This document shows, one piece after another, positions 1-6,419 of a stretch of 8,476 nucleotides of DNA; positions within the stretch are counted from its first letter, which is position 1, and every line of letters begins with the position of its first letter. The notes under the pieces are model-generated. The model saw nothing but the letters and a program-made list of their open reading frames with translations. It was not told the origin of the DNA and did no database searches. This DNA is from an uncultured Collinsella sp. GTDB taxonomy: Bacteria > Actinomycetota > Coriobacteriia > Coriobacteriales > Coriobacteriaceae. A program made the translations under genes and the position numbers. Location of the stretch: assembly GCA_900551185.1 (NCBI GenBank), contig URVF01000060.1, positions 1 to 8,476 on the forward strand. Reading direction: 5' to 3'.

Positions 1-29
1 CGGCAGCGTCAGATGTGTATAAGAGACAG
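1..29 (+). other. Nextera Read-1 transposase adapter (artefact)
   Basis: These bases match the Illumina Nextera Read-1 adapter, ending in the 19-bp Tn5 mosaic end AGATGTGTATAAGAGACAG (11-29). They are the exact reverse complement of 8427-8455. This is library-preparation sequence and not part of the organism. Predicted peptides that begin MCIRD or end SLIHI at this edge are translations of the adapter. Confidence 0.98.
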
Positions 30-400
30 GTGTATTCCTGGCGAAGCGCCGCCGCGGCACCGCAAAAGCTCGACACGCCGGGCACCACCTCGTAGTCCAC
101 GCCGCGCGCGTCGAGTGCGTCCATCTGCTCCTGGATGGCGCCGTACAGGCACGGGTCGCCCGTGTGCAGGCGCACCACTTCCTCGCCCCGCGCATCCGCC
201 GCGCACATCACGTCGAGCACTTCCTCCAAGGTCATGTGCGCGCTGTCGTAGACGACGCAGGATTCCTTGCACTCGGCGAGCAGCTCGGGGTTCACAAGGC
301 TCCCCGCCCAAACGACCACGTCGGCCGCGCGCAGAAGGCGCGCCCCGCGCAGCGTGATAAGGTCGGCGGCGCCCGAGCCTGCGCCAACGATATGAATCAT
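30..400 (-). CDS. cbiF: Cobalt-precorrin-4 C11-methyltransferase (CbiF/CobM), C-terminus missing
   Basis: This is the first 123 codons of a SAM-dependent tetrapyrrole methylase that methylates C11 of (cobalt-)precorrin-4 in corrin ring synthesis, a cytoplasmic step of the B12 pathway. Visible family signatures are the N-terminal glycine-rich strand-loop IHIVGAGSG followed by DLIT (residues 2-16), AGSLVNPELL (32-41), the HTGDP loop with LYGAIQEQMDAL (79-96), and VVPGVSSF (105-112). These match the CbiF/CobM subgroup better than other corrin methylases. The start is the ATG at 400-398, preceded by a purine-rich GGGAAGGGAAGG stretch. CbiF proteins are usually about 250 residues, so roughly half is lost because the contig runs into adapter at base 29; no stop is seen. 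The gene diverges from the promoter and riboswitch of the chelatase gene. A precorrin-4 methylase is near certain; the aerobic or anaerobic branch is inferred as anaerobic from the neighbouring CbiK. Confidence 0.93.
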
Positions 401-599
401 CCGAGCCTTCCCTTCCCGTTTCTCATCGCAACCGTTTACGCCGCCATTCGCGCAGCGGGCAAAACACGGCGCCTGCGGCGGCAATCGGCGCAAATACGCA
501 GGCAGGAGGCGCAATGCCGCCCGCCCTGGCTTTGACACGTTCACAAGTGCCCACTATCATAGTAAAAGATTCGGCAACGAGCATATGACAATCGGATAA
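401..599. other. Divergent intergenic region between cbiF and the chelatase leader
   Basis: About 200 bases separate the cbiF start from the riboswitch. The right half holds the strong rightward promoter at 532-560. I found no convincing leftward promoter pair for cbiF and no leftward cobalamin-riboswitch core, although cbiF must be transcribed from here. No conserved coding frame was recognised. Confidence 0.5.
532..560 (+). promoter_or_regulatory. Sigma70-type promoter for the riboswitch/chelatase transcript
   Basis: A perfect -35 box TTGACA (532-537) is followed after exactly 17 bases by TATCAT (555-560), five of six matches to the -10 consensus. The expected transcription start is near 567, about 30 bases before the cobalamin riboswitch. 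The box quality, spacing and placement all fit a promoter driving the leader and the chelatase gene. Confidence 0.85.
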
Positions 600-744
600 A
601 AGGAAATGACCGGCGCGGCGCCCGCACAGCCCGCGCTGGCTTGCGGAGGGAACCAGGTGGGAATCCTGGGCAAGGGACATTACTGTATAGGACGCGCGGG
701 CGAACCGCCTCGCGCCCCAAGCCAGACTGCTTCGCCTTTTCCTC
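600..744 (+). ncRNA. Cobalamin (B12) riboswitch aptamer
   Basis: The conserved core is readable: GGGAACCAGGTGGGAATCC at 648-666, with CCAGG (653-657) able to pair with CCTGG (665-669). Next come the ACATTACTGTA segment (677-687, corresponding to the family's CACTGT) and the 3' B12 box AAGCCAGACTGCTTCGCC (719-736 or so). A closing P1 helix can be drawn between AGGAAA (601-606) and TTTCCT (738-743). Known riboswitches of this class bind adenosyl- or other cobalamins and switch off B12 synthesis or cobalt/corrinoid uptake genes. It sits downstream of the 532-560 promoter and upstream of the exported chelatase gene. Boundaries are by eye. Confidence 0.88.
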
Positions 745-800
745 ACGGCATCGCCGTGGCGTTAGCTCCTTGTGAACCCCGAGGGGTGCGCTTTTCTTTC
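744..800 (+). promoter_or_regulatory. Riboswitch expression platform, possible weak terminator
   Basis: Directly after the aptamer is a perfect hairpin CACGGC-ATC-GCCGTG (744-758). A second short stem, ACCC-CGAG-GGGT (776-787), is followed four bases later by the pyrimidine run TTTTCTTT (792-799). The second element resembles an intrinsic terminator with a weak 4-bp stem, so B12-dependent attenuation is possible, but the stem is too short to be sure. The first hairpin may instead be part of an antiterminator/terminator pair with the aptamer. Confidence 0.45.
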
Positions 801-850
801 GCTTGTGCCGACAAGCAACTGTCGCCGGGGGACCGGCAAACCGAGGAAAG
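801..850 (+). promoter_or_regulatory. Two leader hairpins and ribosome binding site before the chelatase gene
   Basis: Two perfect hairpins follow each other: GCTTGT-GCCG-ACAAGC (801-816) and GCCGG-GGGA-CCGGC (824-837), the latter with a GNRA-type loop. Right after them comes the ribosome binding site GAGGAAAGG (843-851), eight or so bases before the ATG at 859. The hairpins end just before the Shine-Dalgarno, so they could gate translation or shield the message, but no pairing to the SD itself is obvious. Confidence 0.5.
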
Positions 851-858
851 GAAAAACC

Positions 859-1785
859 ATGTCCGACCAGATGTCACGCCGCGGCTTCATGGGCGCCGCA
901 GCAACCGGAGCCGTCGCGCTCGCCGGATTCGCGCTCGCGGGCTGCTCCAGCACCCCTGCGAGTTCCGAGAAATCGAGCGAAAAGGAGAAGGCCGTGAAGC
1001 CGGTCATCCTCGTCACGAGCTTCGGCACGAGCTACAACGACTCGCGCCACATCACCATCGGCGCCATCGAAGACGCTATCCGCGAGAAGTACTGGCAGGA
1101 CTACGACATCCGCCGCGCCTTCACCGCGCAGATCATCATCGACAAGCTGAAGAAGCGCGACGGCATCACGATCGACAACATGACCGAGGCGCTCGACCGC
1201 TGCGTGGAAGACGGCGTGAAGGAAATCGTCGTGCAGCCGACGCATCTCATGGGTGGCCTGGAATACACCGACGTGAAAGACGAGCTCGACAAGTACGCCG
1301 ACAAGTTCGACAAAATCTCGCTCGGCGACCCGCTGCTCACCTCCGACGACGACTACAAGAAGGTGGCCGCAGCCATTAAGGAGAACATGGCGTCCTTCGA
1401 CGACGGCAAGACGGCGCTGTGCCTCATGGGCCACGGCACCGAAGCCGATTCCAACGCCGACTATGCCAAGATGCAGGAAGTGTTTAAGAACGAGGGCTTG
1501 ACGCAGTTCTTCGTCGGCACCGTCGAGGCTGAACCGACCTGCGAGGATGTTATCGCCGCCGCGAGCGCCGCAGGCTACAAGAAGGCCGTGCTCGCGCCGT
1601 TCATGGTGGTCGCGGGCGACCACGCGAATAACGACATGGCAGACGAGACCGACCCCGATAGCTGGGCTGCGAAGTTCGTGGCCGCCGGCTTCGAAGTAAC
1701 GTGCCTGCTCCAGGGTCTGGGACAGAACGTCGCGGTCGACGACATCTACGTCTCGCACGTGGACGACGCCATCGCCAAGCTGTAA
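859..1785 (+). CDS. cbiK: Exported CbiK-type cobalt/iron chelatase, Tat lipoprotein
   Basis: The 308-residue product is a class II chelatase of the CbiK family, which inserts Co2+ (or Fe2+) into sirohydrochlorin. The ATG at 859 has a good GAGGAAAGG site. A longer frame from GTG at 772 is rejected because it would bury the signal peptide. The N-terminus carries SRRGFM (6-11), a twin-arginine motif, then a hydrophobic stretch and the lipobox LAGC (26-29), so the mature protein should start at Cys29 and be lipid-anchored outside the membrane. A Ser/Glu/Lys-rich linker follows. The chelatase domain begins around PVILVTSFGTS (48-58) and keeps both expected metal histidines: His129 in QPTHLMGG and His192 in MGHGTE. 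Their 63-residue spacing is close to His145/His207 of Salmonella CbiK. A third histidine is at 255 (GDHANND). An exported CbiK cannot easily serve cytoplasmic B12 synthesis. Relatives outside the cytoplasm are CbiKp of Desulfovibrio and IhtB of Porphyromonas, both linked to haem or metal handling. The upstream riboswitch implies B12 control. Confidence 0.92.
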   Translation: MSDQMSRRGFMGAAATGAVALAGFALAGCSSTPASSEKSSEKEKAVKPVILVTSFGTSYNDSRHITIGAIEDAIREKYWQDYDIRRAFTAQIIIDKLKKRDGITIDNMTEALDRCVEDGVKEIVVQPTHLMGGLEYTDVKDELDKYADKFDKISLGDPLLTSDDDYKKVAAAIKENMASFDDGKTALCLMGHGTEADSNADYAKMQEVFKNEGLTQFFVGTVEAEPTCEDVIAAASAAGYKKAVLAPFMVVAGDHANNDMADETDPDSWAAKFVAAGFEVTCLLQGLGQNVAVDDIYVSHVDDAIAKL

Positions 1786-1794
1786 ACTCGCCGC

Positions 1795-1903
1795 GCACGG
1801 GGGCGCCGGTCGCGTCCCCGTGCAACGGGCATGCGCCTTCCCCGACTGACGGCGCATGCCCGTTGCATTCGCATCCCGCCCGCCCACCGCACGGCGCGGG
1901 CGG
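1795..1903 (+). repeat. Cluster of three inverted repeats between chelatase and lipoprotein genes
   Basis: The 145-nt gap between the chelatase stop and the next start is nearly filled by hairpins. The first pairs GCACGGGG (1795-1802) with CCCCGTGC (1816-1823). The second is a perfect 17-bp stem, TGCAACGGGCATGCGCC (1821-1837) with its complement (1851-1867), loop 13 nt. The third pairs CCGCCCGC (1876-1883) with GCGGGCGG (1896-1903). The first two overlap by three bases and so are partly exclusive. None is followed by a T-run, so they are not classical intrinsic terminators. They may set differential expression, block 3' exonucleases, or terminate with a factor. Confidence 0.8.
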
Positions 1904-1930
1904 TCGAAGCGATTGAAAGGAACCCCCTCC

Positions 1931-2464
1931 ATGTTGAAGAAAACCCTCGCCTTCGCCCTGTCAGCGACGCTTTTCGCGTTCTCGCTCGTCGGCTGCGGCG
2001 GAAATTCAATCGACAGCGCAAAGGCAAGCGATGCCGATTCCCAGGAAAAGACCGAACAGGCGGCCGATGCGCCCGAGGGCGCAAGCGCTGCCCCCATCAC
2101 CGCCGACAAGGTGGCCGACGGCACCTATCCGATCACCGTAGATTCCAGCTCGAGAATGTTCAGAATTGTGGACGCCCAGCTCATCGTGGAAAACGGCTCC
2201 ATGCACTGCGTGATGACGCTTTCCGGCACGGGCTACGGCAAGCTCTTCATGGGCACGGGCGACGAGGCTGCCGCCGCGAGCGAGGCCGACTTCATCCCCT
2301 ATGTGGAAAACGCGGAAGGCAAGTACACCTACGACGTGCCCGTTGAAGCGCTCGACAAGGACACCGCCTGCGCTGCGTGGAGCATTAAAAGGGAGCGGTG
2401 GTACGACCGCACGCTCGTATTCGAATCCGCCGGCGTCGATCTGCGCGCCGACGCACTGAAGTAA
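1931..2464 (+). CDS. Small surface lipoprotein with NEAT-like or uncharacterised ligand-binding domain
   Basis: A 177-residue lipoprotein. The ATG at 1931 follows GAAAGGAA (1914-1921) at normal spacing. Residues 1-22 are a Sec lipoprotein signal (positive MLKK, hydrophobic core, lipobox LVGC with Cys22). An acidic/alanine-rich low-complexity linker spans about 23-60. The remaining residues (about 62-172) form one compact beta-rich domain with GYGKLFMG and, near the end, PVEALDKD and WYDRTLVFES. Small lipoproteins with this look occur beside FecBCD-type importers in gut Firmicutes and Actinomycetota, from memory. The domain looks homologous to the N-terminal domain of the next gene (YDKMTVNG, PVTLDED, IDYTIHFDS align). 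A NEAT-like haem-binding fold is possible but unproven; the ligand is unknown. The stop is four bases before the next start, so the two are surely co-transcribed. Confidence 0.82.
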   Translation: MLKKTLAFALSATLFAFSLVGCGGNSIDSAKASDADSQEKTEQAADAPEGASAAPITADKVADGTYPITVDSSSRMFRIVDAQLIVENGSMHCVMTLSGTGYGKLFMGTGDEAAAASEADFIPYVENAEGKYTYDVPVEALDKDTACAAWSIKRERWYDRTLVFESAGVDLRADALK

Positions 2465-2468
2465 CGCC

Positions 2469-4040
2469 ATGCGGTCGATTCTTCCCAAGGGGGAAAACAG
2501 GAAGCGCCGCAGCATCGCGGCGCGCGCGATCGCCTGCGTTCTCGTCGCCCTGCTCGCGCTTCCCTTCGCGGGGTGCAGTGCGAGCCCGAACGCGACCGGT
2601 GGCACGGCGGGCTCTCAGGAATACACTGTGAGCGTCTCGCTCTCAGGCGGGTCAGGGCGCACAAGCATCGCCTCACCCACCACAATTGTGAAGGATGGCG
2701 ACACCTACACCGCGACCATCACCTGGTCGAGTTCGAACTACGACAAAATGACCGTCAACGGCGTGGACTACGCGCCCGTAAACGACGGCGGCGACTCCAC
2801 GTTCGAGATACCCGTCACGCTCGACGAGGACATCGCCGTGTCGGCCGAGACCGTCGCCATGTCGACGCCGCACACCATCGACTACACGATCCACTTCGAC
2901 TCATCCACCATGAAGAAGAAAACGGGCGACGATGCAAGCGGCGACTCCCCTGCGGGAACGGCTTCAAGCGCCGCGGCCGACTTCCACAACGCCGATTTGG
3001 GCTGCGGCTGGAAGCCGACGGGAACGCTTCAGCTTGAATACGCCGAGCACTTCACTGTCGACGAGTACGAAGGCGGCCTGCGGCTTATCTGCATTTCGAA
3101 CGGGGAGCGCTTCCTCGTGGTGCCGCAAAATGCAAAGGTACCTGATGGGTTGAGCTCCGACATCGCGGTCATAAGGCGCCCCGCCGACAAGGTGTACCTC
3201 GTGTCGTCGGCGACGATGTGCCTGGTCGACGCGCTCGATGCGAACGACAATATCCTCATGTCGGGCACGAAGGCCGACGATTGCTCGGTCGGGGGCTTCA
3301 AAAGCGCGCTCGAAAGTGGGGCGATCGCCTACGGCGGCAAGTACAGCGCGCCCGACTACGAGCGAATATCGGCCTCGGGCTGCACGCTCGCCATTGAGAA
3401 CACCATGATCAACCACACGCCCGATGTGAAGGAAAAGCTGCAGAAGCTCGGGCTCGTCGTGCTCACCGAACAGTCGTCGAGCGAGCCCGAAGCACTCGGG
3501 CGCGTCGAGTGGATTAAGCTTTTCGGCGTCCTGTTCGACAAGGAAGACGAGGCCGCGCACCTGTTCAACGAGCAGAAGGCCCGCGTCGAGCAAACGTCGA
3601 GGCTCGCGTCGTCAGGTAAAACCGTGGCTTATTTCTACATTAACTCGAACGGGGCCGCCGTCACGCGGCGGGCGGGCGACTACGTGGCGCAGATGATTGA
3701 GCTTGCAGGCGGCAGCTACGCGCTCGATGAAGCGCAGACGGCGTCGACGTCAGGTTCGTCAGTAACGCTCGAAATGGAGCGCTTCTACGCGACGGCGAAG
3801 GATGCCGACATCATCGTCTACAACGGCACCATCGACGAATCGGTTGCCACCTTGAAAGACTTCGTAGGCAAAAACGCGCTATTGTCGCAGTTCAAAGCTG
3901 TAAAGAACGGCAACGTCTGGGTCACAAGAGCCGACATGTACCAGCAGATGACTTCTACCGCCGACATTATCGACGAGCTGCACGGGGCGTTCACCGGCGA
4001 TGACGCGAGCGACTTCCATTATCTGAGGAAGCTTGGCTAG
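2469..4040 (+). CDS. Fused lipoprotein: small beta domain plus FecB/BtuF-type substrate-binding protein
   Basis: A 523-residue lipoprotein, larger than the usual 300-350 of this binding-protein class. After a basic N-terminus and hydrophobic core, the lipobox FAGC places the lipid on Cys36. Residues about 50-150 form a beta-rich domain (EYTVSVSLSGGSG start; SSNYDKMTVNG; FEIPV; MSTPHTIDYTIHFDSS end) that appears paralogous to the preceding small lipoprotein. A Ser/Ala/Gly/Asp linker leads to a class III periplasmic-binding module from about 172 to the end. Its typical features include the long-helix two-lobe pattern, ENTMINHTPDVKEKLQKLGL, the EALGRVEWIKLFGVLF segment, an AYFYINSNG strand, and a closing IIVYNGTIDE and NVWVTRADMYQQ. 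The role is capture of an iron-siderophore, haem, cobalamin or similar large ligand and delivery to the permease downstream. The start is an ATG; no strong Shine-Dalgarno is seen, suggesting translational coupling to the upstream gene. Substrate cannot be assigned. Confidence 0.9.
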   Translation: MRSILPKGENRKRRSIAARAIACVLVALLALPFAGCSASPNATGGTAGSQEYTVSVSLSGGSGRTSIASPTTIVKDGDTYTATITWSSSNYDKMTVNGVDYAPVNDGGDSTFEIPVTLDEDIAVSAETVAMSTPHTIDYTIHFDSSTMKKKTGDDASGDSPAGTASSAAADFHNADLGCGWKPTGTLQLEYAEHFTVDEYEGGLRLICISNGERFLVVPQNAKVPDGLSSDIAVIRRPADKVYLVSSATMCLVDALDANDNILMSGTKADDCSVGGFKSALESGAIAYGGKYSAPDYERISASGCTLAIENTMINHTPDVKEKLQKLGLVVLTEQSSSEPEALGRVEWIKLFGVLFDKEDEAAHLFNEQKARVEQTSRLASSGKTVAYFYINSNGAAVTRRAGDYVAQMIELAGGSYALDEAQTASTSGSSVTLEMERFYATAKDADIIVYNGTIDESVATLKDFVGKNALLSQFKAVKNGNVWVTRADMYQQMTSTADIIDELHGAFTGDDASDFHYLRKLG

Positions 4041-4044
4041 CGTC

Positions 4045-5085
4045 ATGAGAAGCCGGCTTTCCATGACATACGACGAATCGGGGCGCGCCGCGCGGTGTCG
4101 CGTCGTGACGGCGCTGCTCGCTGTTGCCCTCATCGTGCTCGTCGGGGCCAACCTGTGCATCGGGAGCGTGCTCGTGCCCGCAGACCACATCCCCGGCATC
4201 CTTTCGGGCGGCGCGGCCAATTCCATGAAAAGCCAAGTCATCTGGGAGATTCGCCTGCCGCGTGTGCTTTCAGCCGTGCTTCTCGGCGGGGCGCTTTCCC
4301 TCTCCGGGTTCCTGCTGCAGACGTTTTTCAACAACCCCATCGCCGACCCGTTCATCTTGGGCGTCTCCTCGGGCGCAAAGTTCGTCGTCGCGCTTACGAT
4401 GATCGTACTTCTGGGCGCGAACCAGGCCATGTCCTCGCCGGCCATGGTGGCCGCAGCGTTTCTGGGCTCGCTCATCACCATCGGCTTCGTGCTCCTCATC
4501 GCACGGCGCATAAGTTCCATGGCCATGCTCATCGTGGCGGGCGTCATGGTGGGATACATCTGCTCGGCGGCGACGAACTTCCTCATCGCCTTCGCCGACG
4601 ACCAGTCCATCGTGAACCTGCACAACTGGTCTTTGGGTAGCTTCTCGGGTTCGAGCTGGGACGACGTCGCGGTCATCGCGGTCGTGGTGATCACCGTGAG
4701 CGCATGCGTATTCGCGATATCGAAGCCCCTTTCCGCCTTCCAGCTGGGAGAAGCCTACGCAAAAAGCGTCGGCGTGAACGTCGCACGCTTCCGCGTGGTG
4801 CTCGTCCTTCTAGCGAGCATGCTCTCCGCCTGCGTGACCGCGTTCGCTGGTCCGGTGTCGTTCGTAGGCATCGCGGTTCCGCATCTCGTTAAGTCGGCGC
4901 TGAAATCGTCGAAGCCCATCCGCGTGATTCCTGCGTGCTTCTTGGGAGGCGCCATCTTCTGCGCGGGCTGCGATTTGATCGCGCGCACGCTGTTCTCCCC
5001 CGTCGAGCTTTCCATCAGCGCCGTCACCGCCATCTTCGGCGCGCCGGTGGTTATCGCACTCATGTTGAAGAAGCGGGTGAGGTAG
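4045..5085 (+). CDS. FecCD/BtuC-family ABC importer permease
   Basis: A 346-residue polytopic membrane protein of the FecCD family, the permease of iron-siderophore, haem and cobalamin importers. The length and the many hydrophobic segments fit the ten-helix BtuC fold. Diagnostic motifs include RLPRVLSAVLLGGALSLSG, then NNPIADPFILGVSSGA, and later GPVSFVGIAVPHLVK, which in BtuC lies next to the ATPase-contacting loop; the C-terminal segment ends in IFGAPVVIALML. Start choice is uncertain. ATG at 4045 is given, but TTG at 4033 is equally in frame, overlaps the stop of the upstream gene, and lies very near GAGGAA (4025-4030). Either way the gene is translationally coupled to the binding protein. 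The ATPase gene begins directly after its stop. The sequence does not show which ligand is moved. Confidence 0.93.
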   Translation: MRSRLSMTYDESGRAARCRVVTALLAVALIVLVGANLCIGSVLVPADHIPGILSGGAANSMKSQVIWEIRLPRVLSAVLLGGALSLSGFLLQTFFNNPIADPFILGVSSGAKFVVALTMIVLLGANQAMSSPAMVAAAFLGSLITIGFVLLIARRISSMAMLIVAGVMVGYICSAATNFLIAFADDQSIVNLHNWSLGSFSGSSWDDVAVIAVVVITVSACVFAISKPLSAFQLGEAYAKSVGVNVARFRVVLVLLASMLSACVTAFAGPVSFVGIAVPHLVKSALKSSKPIRVIPACFLGGAIFCAGCDLIARTLFSPVELSISAVTAIFGAPVVIALMLKKRVR

Positions 5086-6402
5086 ATGGGGGAATTCGTG
5101 CCGCGGCCCAAAACGCTCGGAGGGAACATTCCATGCTTAGACAGTCCTGAGCTCGCACGAAAGCGCCAGAAGGCACTTTCGGCTCGTGCGGAACTGCGCG
5201 CGGAACGCCTCCTCCGAGCGGAGTCGAACCTCGAAACCCCGGTCGAAACGCAGGCTGACGGAGCGCCGCTTTTCCGCATAAGCGACCTGTCGGCGGGCTA
5301 CGACAAGAAGGTCGTAGTCGAAGGCGTCGATCTGGAGGTTCGCGCGGGCGACGTCGTGGCGCTCATCGGGCCGAACGGCTCGGGCAAGTCGACCATCTTG
5401 AAAACCATCACACGCCATCTGGCACCGCTTGCCGGCGCAGTCGAGCTCGACGGACGGGAGATTTCCCGATGGAAGACGGCGGAATTCGCAAGGTACCTTG
5501 CCGTTATGCTGACAGATCGCCCCCGGACCGAGCTCCTCACCTGCCGCGATATCGTAGAGGCGGGAAGGCATCCCTACACCGGGCGAATGGGCACACTCTC
5601 GCCCGACGACCATAGTCGGGTCGATGAGGCCATGAAAACCGCACATGTGGAAGAGCTCGCCGAGCGCGACTTCATGCAGATAAGCGACGGGCAACGCCAG
5701 CGCGTCATGCTCGCACGCGCCATCGCGCAGGATCCGCGTGTGCTCGTGCTCGACGAGCCCACGTCGTATCTCGATATCCGCTACCAGATCGACCTGCTGC
5801 GAATACTTCGCCACCTTGCGAAATCGCGGAATGTGGCTGCCATCATGTCCATCCACGAACTCGAGCTCGCGCAGAAAAGCGCCGACAAGGTGATTTGCGT
5901 GAAGGACGGCCGAGTCTTCCGCGCCGGCGCACCCGAGGACATATTCACGCGCGAGACGATTGGCGAGCTCTACGGCCTTCAACATGGCACCTTCAACGAG
6001 CGCTTCGGCAGCGTGGAAATTGGGCGCCCACACGGCGATGCGCACACGTTCGTCATCGCCGGCGCAGGTACGGGGTCGGCTGTGTTTCGCCAACTCATTC
6101 GACAGGGCAAGGCGTTCTACGCGGGCGTTCTGCACGAAGGGGACATCGACTGCGAGCTCGCGCGCGACCTGGCGACGGAATGCGTGGCCGAGCGCGCCTT
6201 CGAGCCGATCGGGGATAAAACCATAGCCCGCGCCAAAGAGCTCCTCGTCCACTGCGTGCGCCTTATCGTGTGCCCCACCGCCTTCGGCACCATAAACGCC
6301 CGCAACGCAGAGCTCGTCGAGTTCGCACGCTCGCATGGTATCGAGGTCATGCAAGCGTGCGAAGGCGCATCGGAGGATTCCCAATTGGAGTGGGAAGGAT
6401 AA
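5086..6402 (+). CDS. FecE/BtuD-type ABC ATPase with extra C-terminal domain
   Basis: A 438-residue protein; normal FecE/BtuD ATPases are about 250-270. Residues 1-60 are a charged Arg/Glu-rich extension. The ABC core follows: Walker A GPNGSGKST (95-103), a signature written ISDGQRQR (199-206) where LSGGQ is canonical, Walker B VLVLDEP with Asp223/Glu224, D-loop SYLD, and H-loop His257 (SIHEL). From about residue 320 an additional roughly 105-residue domain starts with HTFVIAGAGTGSAVFRQL, a glycine-rich strand-loop-helix reminiscent of Rossmann-like nucleotide or ligand folds. It continues with AGVLHEGDIDCELA, ERAFEPI and FGTINARNAELVEFA. I have seen this appendage on some importer ATPases of Firmicutes and archaea; its function is not known to me and may be regulatory. 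The ATG follows the permease stop directly, with GGGTGAGG just upstream. It energises the permease of the preceding gene. Confidence 0.92.
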   Translation: MGEFVPRPKTLGGNIPCLDSPELARKRQKALSARAELRAERLLRAESNLETPVETQADGAPLFRISDLSAGYDKKVVVEGVDLEVRAGDVVALIGPNGSGKSTILKTITRHLAPLAGAVELDGREISRWKTAEFARYLAVMLTDRPRTELLTCRDIVEAGRHPYTGRMGTLSPDDHSRVDEAMKTAHVEELAERDFMQISDGQRQRVMLARAIAQDPRVLVLDEPTSYLDIRYQIDLLRILRHLAKSRNVAAIMSIHELELAQKSADKVICVKDGRVFRAGAPEDIFTRETIGELYGLQHGTFNERFGSVEIGRPHGDAHTFVIAGAGTGSAVFRQLIRQGKAFYAGVLHEGDIDCELARDLATECVAERAFEPIGDKTIARAKELLVHCVRLIVCPTAFGTINARNAELVEFARSHGIEVMQACEGASEDSQLEWEG

Positions 6403-6419
6403 GCTGGACTTTCTTTTAA

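Noticed and set aside
772..858. Longer chelatase start from GTG at 772, adding 29 residues
   Set aside because: It would translate the structured leader and place the Tat/lipobox signal internally; the ATG at 859 has a good ribosome binding site.
874..2124. Long open frame on the lower strand (about 416 codons) opposite the chelatase and small lipoprotein
   Set aside because: It is an antisense shadow of GC-rich codons, crosses the hairpin-filled gap, and shows no recognisable domain.
6378..6417. Possible terminator for the importer operon: TTCCCA-loop-TGGGAA stem (6378-6396) with a later TTCTTTT run
   Set aside because: The stem lies within the ATPase coding end and the T-run is about 14 bases away, too far for an intrinsic terminator.
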